Source of the DNA: Falsiroseomonas sp051433195
GTDB lineage: Bacteria > Pseudomonadota > Alphaproteobacteria > Acetobacterales > Acetobacteraceae
Length of the DNA stretch: 64,000 nt
Assembly: GCF_051433195.1 (NCBI RefSeq)
Contig: NZ_JBHMFT010000003.1
Span: 124,001-188,000 of the forward strand
Direction: 5' to 3'
The position numbers and the translations under genes were made by a program. The notes below the pieces were generated by a model. The model had not been told where the DNA came from. It did not search any database and was given only the letters and a program-made list of their open reading frames with translations. This document shows positions 1-6,868 of this stretch, piece by piece; within the stretch, counting starts at the first letter, position 1, and each line of letters begins with the position of its first letter.

Positions 1-13
1 GCGAGATCCACTG

Positions 14-367
14 ATGCGGTGGGCGCTGGCCCTGGCGCTGCTGCCGGGGCTGGCGCTCGCGCAGGAGACGGCCTGGGAAAGCCGCGTGGTGGAATGGGCG
101 CCGGCGCTGCGGACCTGCCTCGCGGACCGTCCCGGCGCGATGGTGGTGGCGGCGTGGGAGGAGGCTGGCGGCGTGGTCGCCCGCCTGCTGCTGCCAGACG
201 GCACGCGGCAGGATTGCGCCGGCGCCGCCCGGCGGCCTGCCGGCGCAGCGCGGGCGGATGAGGGGTTGCGCGCCTTCATGCTGGACCGGCGCTGCGTCGA
301 TGCCTGGCGGGTGGTGGACCCGGCGGGGCGGGAGCTGGGCTGGCTCGCCTATCCGGGTTGCGGCTGA
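14..367 (+). CDS. Small exported protein of unknown function
   Basis: This 117-residue protein begins with a signal peptide: a basic start (MRW), a run of Ala and Leu, and an Ala-Leu-Ala site before Gln17. The mature part is about 100 residues and carries four cysteines spread along its length, which could form two disulfides in the periplasm. I recognise no family. The ATG overlaps a TGA at 12-14 that closes a frame running in from the window edge (codons for Glu-Ile-His then stop), so it is probably the last gene of an operon whose upstream part lies outside. It meets the leftward membrane-protein gene tail to tail with three bases between them. Confidence 0.6.
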   Translation: MRWALALALLPGLALAQETAWESRVVEWAPALRTCLADRPGAMVVAAWEEAGGVVARLLLPDGTRQDCAGAARRPAGAARADEGLRAFMLDRRCVDAWRVVDPAGRELGWLAYPGCG

Positions 368-370
368 GGC

Positions 371-1360
371 CTACTCCGGCACATCCATGGGCTCCACCAG
401 TTGTGGTCCTGTGGACCTGATGGTGTCGCCCAGGGTCTGCACCGCCTTCGCCAGCACCGTGCCACCGACCTGGCGCAGCAGGTAGACGCCGAGGATATGG
501 GTCTTCGCCGCCGGGGTGATCTTCGCATCCTGGTCCAGCCGTGCGATCTGCTCGCCAAGCTCGCGCTGCTCCTCCCCGCTCAACCCCTCGACCAGGCCAA
601 GGCAGAAGGCGGGCAGGGTGGCCTTGGCCTTCTCGAAATCGATGTCCCGCATGCATCTGGCCACGGTATCGGCCCGGTCCGTCGCCTGGCTGCGGTTCAC
701 CAGCCGGTCGGACCCTTCCAGGAAGGTCTTCAGCATGGTGGAAGGGCCGATGCCGACATCCGCATCGCCGATCCGGGCGGTGAACAGCGAGGTGCGGAAG
801 AAGGCGATGGCGCCGAAGGCGGCCAGCAGCGTCTCGACCAGCAGCCTGTTCGGGTTGGCGGCGTCGATCACCTGGAACTGCTGCACCAGCGCCAGCGCGA
901 TGATGCCGGAGGCGACGTTGATGCAGATATAGGCCGCCGAGGGCCGCATCCCGAGCAGGCTGGAAGGATCGTCGCGGTAGCGCGCGATCAGCTCCCCGAA
1001 GCCGACCGCGCCGGCGAAGAAGGCGACGGAGCCATACTGCGCCAGCACGTGCCTGTCCCAGCCGATGCCCGCGCCCGGCGCCGCCCGCAGCCACAGCACG
1101 AACAGGATCAGCCCCAGGCCGAGCGCGCCGGCGCTGCCCAGCGTCACCGCCACGCTGCGCGCGGCCTGCGGGGTGGTGCGCCTGGCCTGACGCGCCGGAT
1201 CGCCCGCGAGCACGAAGACGAAGGCCCCCGCCACCACCGCGACCAGTCCGATCAGCACCAGGTCGCGCACCGTCCCGGCGGCGGCGAGGCCGCCGACCAG
1301 CGGCACCAGCGGCACGGCCAGGACGAGGACGACGAGGGCGATGCGGGCCCGGTCGGGCAT
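371..1360 (-). CDS. Multi-pass membrane protein of unknown function
   Basis: A 329-residue protein. The first 200 residues hold about five or six hydrophobic segments (roughly 7-29, 34-53, 69-91, 107-126, 142-164 and 177-195), separated by short loops. The last 130 residues are soluble, helical and charged. I recognise no catalytic motif or family. It is last in a leftward series that follows the phosphoribosyltransferase, the binding protein and the winged-helix protein, with gaps under 80 bases, so cotranscription is possible. The Shine-Dalgarno match before the ATG at 1360 is weak. Function cannot be assigned. Confidence 0.65.
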   Translation of the reverse strand: MPDRARIALVVLVLAVPLVPLVGGLAAAGTVRDLVLIGLVAVVAGAFVFVLAGDPARQARRTTPQAARSVAVTLGSAGALGLGLILFVLWLRAAPGAGIGWDRHVLAQYGSVAFFAGAVGFGELIARYRDDPSSLLGMRPSAAYICINVASGIIALALVQQFQVIDAANPNRLLVETLLAAFGAIAFFRTSLFTARIGDADVGIGPSTMLKTFLEGSDRLVNRSQATDRADTVARCMRDIDFEKAKATLPAFCLGLVEGLSGEEQRELGEQIARLDQDAKITPAAKTHILGVYLLRQVGGTVLAKAVQTLGDTIRSTGPQLVEPMDVPE

Positions 1361-1436
1361 GCGGCGGACGCCTCCGGTGCTGCGGCGGAACGACGCGCCG
1401 AGCCTAGCGCTGCCCGAGAACGTCCCGCAACCGGCT

Positions 1437-1766
1437 TCAGCTGGCTGGGATAGCGGCCTGCCGGCCCATCTCGGTCAGGGAGAATTGCCCGCGGTTGTTG
1501 CGGACCAGCCCGTTCGTCTCCGCCGTCTTCAGCAGCGGGGCCAACTGGTTCAGACCCACCCCGAGGGTCCGCGCCAGGTCGACGATCGAGATCTCGGCGC
1601 CCGGTTCGCCGGGCAGCACCTGGAGGACCGTCTCCAGCTCCAGCGCGGGTGCCGGTTCAGCGGCACTGGCCGGGCGCGGCATTCCCTTGATGAGCGGCCC
1701 GCGCGGCGCCGTGCCGCTGGAGTTCAGCGTGTCGAGGAAGGTTCCGAAATAATCCGTCTTCCGCAC
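1437..1766 (-). CDS. Small winged-helix-like protein
   Basis: A 109-residue protein. After a 35-residue variable region come about 70 residues with a winged-helix pattern: a helix with Glu-Ile-Ser-Ile-Val-Asp-Leu-Ala, a second helix (Leu-Asn-Gln-Leu-Ala-Pro-Leu-Leu), then the strand-turn-strand Gly-Leu-Val-Arg-Asn-Asn-Arg-Gly-Gln-Phe-Ser-Leu ending in Thr-Glu-Met-Gly-Arg. This resembles the DNA-binding half of MarR- or PadR-like proteins, without an obvious effector domain. I chose the GTG at 1766 because AAGGGAGG lies just upstream. An in-frame GTG at 1787 has no such site. It could regulate the adjacent binding-protein gene, but this is inference. Confidence 0.6.
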   Translation of the reverse strand: MRKTDYFGTFLDTLNSSGTAPRGPLIKGMPRPASAAEPAPALELETVLQVLPGEPGAEISIVDLARTLGVGLNQLAPLLKTAETNGLVRNNRGQFSLTEMGRQAAIPAS

Positions 1767-1844
1767 CCGATCCTCCCTTCGCGTCACCTCTCGTGTGTCG
1801 CCCCGAGACTATGGTGGCCGCGGATCGCCCGATCAAGCGGATCG

Positions 1845-3428
1845 CTATTGCGCCGCGCGCCCGGCGCTGAAAGCCAGCGTCATCTCGTCCGTCCGCGCCG
1901 CATAGGTGAAGCCGCGCCGCATCGCCCAGGTGTTCACCTGGAAATACAGCGGCACCAGCGCCGTATGGTCCACCAGCGCCATCCGCGTTGCCTGCTGCGT
2001 CAGGGCGCGGCGCTGGTCGTCGTCGATGGTGGTGCGGGCGCGCTGGATGATGGCGTCGATCTCCCGGTTGGAGAACCGGCCACGATTGGCGCTGCCGAGG
2101 CCGAGCGTGGTGTCCCAGGTGTGGATCTGCGTCTCCAGCATCCCGAGCAGCTCCGGGTTGGGCGAGAAGCCGGCGAGGTTGGCGGAATAGCGCAGCTGCG
2201 CCGCCTCGCTGAGCCACATCGATCGCGTCTTGGTCTCGACCGTCGTGGTGATGCCGAGGCGGGTCCACATCTGCGCGATGGCCTGAACCACCTGTTCGTC
2301 ATTGGTGTAGCGGTCGTTCGGGCCGTTGAGCTGGATGGAGAAGCCGTTCGGCAGCCCGGCCTCGGCCAGCAGGCGGCGCGCCTGGTCTAGGTCGAAGGGC
2401 GGCGGGGTCATGGACGGCGAGGTGCCGAAATAGCCCGGCGGCCCGAGGTCGCCGGCGGCCAATGCCTGGCCCTGCATGATGCGGGAGACGATGGCGTCCC
2501 GGTTGATCGCCAGCGACAGGGCGCGGCGCACGCGGGCATCGCGCAGCGGATTGTCGATGCGGCCGCCATCCTTGGCGCGGACGAAGGGGCTTTCGACGCG
2601 GTCGCTGTCCAGCGTCAGGAAGATCAGCCGGTTGGAGGGGCTTTCGGCGACGCTGAACCGCGCGGGCTCCCCGCGGAAGCGGGCGAAATGGTCGGGCGGG
2701 ACGATCTCGATGAGGTCCACGTCGCCGGCCTGCAACGCCGCGACGCGGGCGCCGGCATTGGCGATGGGGCGGAACTCGGCGCGTGCGAAGGCGGGGGCGG
2801 TGCCGTGGAAGGCGGGGTTGCGCTCCATCACCACCGGGCTCCCGGGCTGCCAGGAGACGTGGCGGAAGGGGCCGGTGCCGATCATGGCGCGGCCGGCATT
2901 GTAGTCCGCCGTGGTGGCGCCCTCGCCATGCTTCTTCGAGACGATCATCACCAGCGCCAGGAAGTTCGGCAGCAGCGGCGTCGGCTGCGCGGTGTGCAGG
3001 CGCAGCGTGGTGGCATCCACCGCCTCCACCCGCGTGATCGGCCGCGTGGCGTAGCGGAAGGAGGAGGGGGAATTCGGCACGTCGCCGGCACGGGACAGGG
3101 TGAAGGCGACATCCTCCGCCGTCACCGGCTGCCCGTCGTGGAAGCGGGCGGCAGGGTCCAGCTTCACCTCCCAGACCAGCGGCTCGATCGCGCGCAGCGA
3201 CGTGGCGATGGCGGGGCGCAGGTCCTGCTTCGCATCCTGTTCCATCAGCGGTTGGAAGACATGGCGGGCGAAGGCGATGTTGGTGATCAGGCTGGCGAAA
3301 TGCGGATCGAGGCTGGTGGGCCCGGCCTCCACGCCGATGCGGATGTTGTCCTGCGCCAGGGCTGGGGCCGCGACTGGGGCCGCGAAGATGGCCGAGGCCA
3401 GGAGGGCGGCGCGGAGCGAGCGGATCAT
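1845..3428 (-). CDS. Periplasmic binding protein of peptide/nickel-type ABC transporter (family 5)
   Basis: A 527-residue SBP_bac_5 family protein (DppA/OppA/NikA type). The signal peptide covers about residues 1-26 and ends Ala-Leu-Ala before Gln. The mature protein shows family landmarks: Gly-Pro-Thr-Ser-Leu-Asp-Pro-His near the N-terminus, a Phe-His-Asp-Gly-Gln-Pro-Val-Thr-Ala-Glu-Asp-Val segment, and a late Ala-Arg-Arg-Leu-Leu-Ala-Glu-Ala-Gly-Leu motif. The ATG overlaps the stop codon of the phosphoribosyltransferase gene (ATGA), so the two are translationally coupled. No permease or ATPase gene lies beside it, so it must use a transporter encoded elsewhere or act as a sensor. The ligand is unknown. 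Confidence 0.88.
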   Translation of the reverse strand: MIRSLRAALLASAIFAAPVAAPALAQDNIRIGVEAGPTSLDPHFASLITNIAFARHVFQPLMEQDAKQDLRPAIATSLRAIEPLVWEVKLDPAARFHDGQPVTAEDVAFTLSRAGDVPNSPSSFRYATRPITRVEAVDATTLRLHTAQPTPLLPNFLALVMIVSKKHGEGATTADYNAGRAMIGTGPFRHVSWQPGSPVVMERNPAFHGTAPAFARAEFRPIANAGARVAALQAGDVDLIEIVPPDHFARFRGEPARFSVAESPSNRLIFLTLDSDRVESPFVRAKDGGRIDNPLRDARVRRALSLAINRDAIVSRIMQGQALAAGDLGPPGYFGTSPSMTPPPFDLDQARRLLAEAGLPNGFSIQLNGPNDRYTNDEQVVQAIAQMWTRLGITTTVETKTRSMWLSEAAQLRYSANLAGFSPNPELLGMLETQIHTWDTTLGLGSANRGRFSNREIDAIIQRARTTIDDDQRRALTQQATRMALVDHTALVPLYFQVNTWAMRRGFTYAARTDEMTLAFSAGRAAQ

Positions 3429-4117
3429 GCGGCGTGGTCCTTGGGGCGGAGCGGGCAGAGGCGATGCGGGGCGGTGCCGGCTTCCGGCAGCCAGCCCTCG
3501 GACGAGGGACGGAGGATCGGCGTCGCGAAGGCGGCACGAACCGGCACGGCGGCGGGCCAGCCCGGCATCCAGCGGTCGCCCTGGACCATGGCGACCAGCA
3601 AGGCCACGGGCACGACCCCGGCTGCTTCCAGCAGCGCCAGCCCGGCCTGGGCGGAGGTGCCGGTGGAGATGACGTCGTCCACGAGCAGCACGCGCCGCCC
3701 CGCCAGCCGGTCCAGCAGCCGCGGGTCGAGCCACAGCCGGCGCTCGGCCGGGCTGGTGATGGAATGGACGGGGACGGAGAGCCGGTCCTCGTACCAGCGC
3801 TTGCGCGACCAGCCGGGTGCGACCCAGTTCGCATGGCCGAGCCCCTCGGCGACCAGCGGCGCGAAGACCTGTCCGAGCGAGGGCAGGCCCACCACCACAT
3901 CGGCGGCGAAGGGGCGCGCGGCCTCCGTCATCCAGCCCGCCAGGCGCAGCACCACGGGGAAGCTGGCCTGGTTGACAATCAGCCCGGCGACGGCGAACTC
4001 GGCAAAATCACGCAGCGGCAGGTCCAGCACGCTGCCATCCGGCATGGCAGCGGGAAAATGGTCGCGATAGGGCGGCGGTGAGCCACCGGCCGCGCCAAAT
4101 TGCTGCCAGAACCGCAT
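3425..4117 (-). CDS. Phosphoribosyltransferase-fold protein
   Basis: A 230-residue type I phosphoribosyltransferase. The PRPP-binding loop is clear at residues 143-155, with paired acidic residues Asp147-Asp148 followed by Val-Ile-Ser-Thr-Gly-Thr-Ser. Residues 74-82 (Val-Val-Val-Gly-Leu-Pro-Ser-Leu-Gly) match the earlier phosphate-binding loop. The family moves ribose-5-phosphate from PRPP to a base or related acceptor. The acceptor here cannot be read from sequence. I chose the ATG at 4117, since upstream in-frame codons run into the promoter region of the divergent DinB gene. It is coupled by ATGA to the binding-protein gene. A nucleoside hydrolase is encoded 2 kb away on the other strand, which would suit a base-salvage role. 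Confidence 0.82.
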   Translation of the reverse strand: MRFWQQFGAAGGSPPPYRDHFPAAMPDGSVLDLPLRDFAEFAVAGLIVNQASFPVVLRLAGWMTEAARPFAADVVVGLPSLGQVFAPLVAEGLGHANWVAPGWSRKRWYEDRLSVPVHSITSPAERRLWLDPRLLDRLAGRRVLLVDDVISTGTSAQAGLALLEAAGVVPVALLVAMVQGDRWMPGWPAAVPVRAAFATPILRPSSEGWLPEAGTAPHRLCPLRPKDHAA

Positions 4118-4197
4118 CAGCCATCCGCTTTGTCGAGAGGGGGCAGCGTGGCACGCTCCGCCCCGTATCCGCAACCTGCGCAAAGGGACAGGTCCGC

Positions 4198-4764
4198 ATG
4201 AAACCCAGCCTGAGCCTGACCTTCCGCGCCCAGGCCTGCAACAATGCATGGGCCAATCACCGGTTGCTGACCGCCTGTGGAACCCTGGATGGGGAAGCCC
4301 TGGCCGCGCCGCGCACCGGCTTCTTCCCGAGCCTGATCGCGACGCTGAACCACATCCTGATCATCGACTGGTTCTACGTCGATGCGCTGGAGGGCGGCTG
4401 GCTTGGCCCCAAGGCCTTCGCGAACCCCGTGCCCTGCCCGGTGCTGGCCGACCTGCGCGCGGCACAGGCGGCGGTGGACCGGCGGCTGGTGGCGCATTGC
4501 GCGGCGCTGGACGAGGATGCGCTGGGCGCGGAGGTGCGGGTGAACCGCGACACCCGCGTGCAGGTGGAACGGCGCGACCGGCTGCTGCTGCACCTGTTCC
4601 AGCACCAGATCCACCATCGCGGCCAGGCCCATGCCATGCTGTCCGGCACCGGCGTGAAGCCGCCGCAACTGGATGAATTCTACGCCGCCGAGGAAGCGCC
4701 CCTGCGCGCTGCCGAATTCGCCGAACTCGGCTTCACCGAGTCCGGAATCTGGAGCCGAAGCTGA
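4198..4764 (+). CDS. DinB-family metal-binding four-helix protein
   Basis: A 188-residue DinB-superfamily protein. The family is a four-helix bundle with three metal-binding histidines. Candidates here are His52 (in Leu-Asn-His-Ile-Leu) and His136/His140 in the His-Gln-Ile-His-His-Arg-Gly-Gln segment. Many members are thiol-dependent transferases or isomerases, but the exact role of this one is unknown. The start at ATG 4198 fits the length of the family and follows an AAGGGACAGG site. Only two bases separate its stop from the start of the M20 amidohydrolase, so DinB, amidohydrolase and nucleoside hydrolase form one operon. Confidence 0.85.
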   Translation: MKPSLSLTFRAQACNNAWANHRLLTACGTLDGEALAAPRTGFFPSLIATLNHILIIDWFYVDALEGGWLGPKAFANPVPCPVLADLRAAQAAVDRRLVAHCAALDEDALGAEVRVNRDTRVQVERRDRLLLHLFQHQIHHRGQAHAMLSGTGVKPPQLDEFYAAEEAPLRAAEFAELGFTESGIWSRS

Positions 4765-4766
4765 CC

Positions 4767-5939
4767 ATGCCGCGCCCTGACGACTTTGCCGACGCCATCC
4801 CGGCCATGACCACCTGGCGGCAGGATTTCCACCGCCACCCCGAACTGGGTTTCGAGGAACTGCGCACCGGCGCCCGCGTCGCCGAAATGCTGCGCGGCTG
4901 GGGGATCGAGGTGACGGAGGGCATCGCCCGCACCGGCCTCGTCGGCACGCTGCGGGGCACGCGCGCGGGCAATCGCTGCATCGGGCTGCGCGCCGACATG
5001 GACGCGCTGGCGATGACGGAATCCACCGGCCTGCCCTATGCCAGCACCACGCCCGGCCGGATGCATGCCTGCGGGCATGACGGCCACACCGCGATGCTGC
5101 TGGGTGCCGCGCAATGGCTGGCGGCGCACCGCGACCGCTTCGCCGGCACCGTGCAACTGGTGTTCCAGCCGGCCGAGGAATCGCTCGGCGGCGCGCGGGC
5201 GATGGCGGAGGAGGGGCTGTTCGAGCGCTTTCCGATGGAGGCGATCTATGGCCTGCACAACCTGCCCGGCCTGCCGATGGGCACCGTCGCGGTGCCGAAG
5301 GGCGCGGTGCTGGCCAGCAGCGATACCTGGGAGGTGACGTTCCGCGGCATCGGCACGCATGGCGCCAAGCCGCATCTCGGCCGCGACGCGACGTTGGCAG
5401 CGGCGCAGTTCATCACCGCCATCCAGGCGATCGCGGCGCGGGAGGTCGATCCGCTCGGCACCGCCGTGGTCAGCGTCGGGCATATGGCGGCGGGCGACGC
5501 GGCGGCGCCGAACGTGATCCCCGCGACGGTCTTCCTGCGCGGCACCGCCCGCGCGCTGGAGGAGACGGTGCGGACGCATCTGGAAACCCGCCTCGCCGCG
5601 ATCGCCCACGCCGTCGCCGGGTTGCACCGGCTGGAGGCGACACCGCGCTACATCCGCCGCCTCGCCCCCACGGTGAACCATGCGGCGCAGGCGGCCGTGA
5701 TGGTCGCCGCCGCCACCGGCACCGCCGAAGCCGTACGCGACGACCACCCGCCGATCACGGCGGGAGAGGATTTTTCCGAGTTCCTGGCGCGCCGCCCCGG
5801 CGCCTATGCCTGGCTCGGCACCGGCGACCCGGCGCATCCCGAGGGCTGGCACCACAACCCGCATTTCGACTTCCCGGACGCCGCCCTTGCGCATGGTGCC
5901 GCCTTCTGGTGCAGCCTGGTGGAGGCGGAACTCGGATGA
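4767..5939 (+). CDS. M20D-family amidohydrolase (hippurate hydrolase-like)
   Basis: A 390-residue metallopeptidase-family amidohydrolase of the M20D group, which cleaves N-acyl amino acids and related amides in the cytoplasm. Metal ligands are visible: Cys102 and His104 in the Met-His-Ala-Cys-Gly-His-Asp-Gly-His block, Glu136-Glu137 in Gln-Pro-Ala-Glu-Glu, His164 in Tyr-Gly-Leu-His-Asn, and a late His-His-Asn-Pro-His-Phe-Asp-Phe block. The length is normal for the family and no signal peptide is present. The stop overlaps the nucleoside hydrolase start (ATGA). The true substrate is not predictable. Hippurate, N-acetyl-diaminopimelate or indole-acetyl amino acids are all known for close families. 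Confidence 0.92.
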   Translation: MPRPDDFADAIPAMTTWRQDFHRHPELGFEELRTGARVAEMLRGWGIEVTEGIARTGLVGTLRGTRAGNRCIGLRADMDALAMTESTGLPYASTTPGRMHACGHDGHTAMLLGAAQWLAAHRDRFAGTVQLVFQPAEESLGGARAMAEEGLFERFPMEAIYGLHNLPGLPMGTVAVPKGAVLASSDTWEVTFRGIGTHGAKPHLGRDATLAAAQFITAIQAIAAREVDPLGTAVVSVGHMAAGDAAAPNVIPATVFLRGTARALEETVRTHLETRLAAIAHAVAGLHRLEATPRYIRRLAPTVNHAAQAAVMVAAATGTAEAVRDDHPPITAGEDFSEFLARRPGAYAWLGTGDPAHPEGWHHNPHFDFPDAALAHGAAFWCSLVEAELG

Positions 5940-6865
5940 CGCCGCGCCCGACCATCATCGATTGCGACCCGGGCACGGACGATGCCATCGCGCTGTGGCT
6001 GGCGCTGGCCTCGCCGGAGCTGGATGTGCGGCTGGTGACGGTGGCCGGCGGCAATGTCGGGCTGGACCGCACCACCGCCAATGCCCGCGCCATCGTGGCG
6101 CTCGCCGGGCGCGCCATCCCGGTGGTGGCCGGGGCCGAGCGGTCGCTGATGGCGCCGTTCCGGGCGGAGACGGCGGTGCATGGCGATGACGGGCTGGGCG
6201 GCGTGCGCCTGCCGGAAGGCCCGCCCTTGGCGCCGGGCATCGCGGCGGACGCCATCCGCGCCCTGTTGCGTTCGGCACCCGCAAGGTCCGTCACCGTGGT
6301 CGGGCTTGGGCCGGTGACGAACCTGGCGCTGGCCTTCGCCACCGAACCGGCGCTGGTCGACCGCGTCGCCGAGATCGCGCTGATGTCCGGTGCCTGGTCG
6401 GAGGGCAACATCACCCCCGCCGCCGAATTCAACGCCTGGAACGACCCCGAGGCGCTGGCCATGCTGCTGGGCCTCGGCTGCCGCCGGTCCATGGCGACGC
6501 TGGACCTGACGGCGCAGGCCCTCGTGACGCCGCAGGTGATCGAGGACCTGGCGCGGCACCAGGGCGGGGCCTGCTGGCAGGCGACGCTGGCCATCCTGCG
6601 GGCGCTGCCACCCTCCCGCCGCATGGGCCACAGGGGTTTTCCGCTGCACGATCCCTGCACCATCGCCTGGCTGCTGGCGCCGAAGCTGTTCGGTGCGCGC
6701 GATGCGCATGCGGAGGTGGATTGCGGCCCCGGCCCGGGGCGCGGGCGCACGGTGATCGACCGCTGGGACCGCCTGCGGCGGCCGCCGAACCTGATGCTGC
6801 AGGAGACCCTGGACTCCACCGGCTTCTTCACGCTGCTGGCCGAGAGGATCGCCCGGCTGCCGTAG
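5936..6865 (+). CDS. Inosine-uridine-type nucleoside hydrolase
   Basis: A 309-residue nucleoside hydrolase (IU-NH family), which cuts the N-glycosidic bond of ribonucleosides to free base and ribose. The calcium site signature is at the N-terminus: Asp9, Asp11, Asp15 and Asp16 in Asp-Cys-Asp-Pro-Gly-Thr-Asp-Asp-Ala. The Glu-Phe-Asn-Ala-Trp-Asn-Asp-Pro-Glu-Ala block and the late His-Asp-Pro supply the remaining sugar and metal contacts. Translation is coupled to the M20 amidohydrolase by ATGA. Its stop lies three bases from the end of the converging histidine kinase gene. Together with the phosphoribosyltransferase upstream it suggests nucleoside or base salvage. Base preference cannot be read. 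Confidence 0.92.
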   Translation: MTPRPTIIDCDPGTDDAIALWLALASPELDVRLVTVAGGNVGLDRTTANARAIVALAGRAIPVVAGAERSLMAPFRAETAVHGDDGLGGVRLPEGPPLAPGIAADAIRALLRSAPARSVTVVGLGPVTNLALAFATEPALVDRVAEIALMSGAWSEGNITPAAEFNAWNDPEALAMLLGLGCRRSMATLDLTAQALVTPQVIEDLARHQGGACWQATLAILRALPPSRRMGHRGFPLHDPCTIAWLLAPKLFGARDAHAEVDCGPGPGRGRTVIDRWDRLRRPPNLMLQETLDSTGFFTLLAERIARLP

Positions 6866-6868
6866 GCT

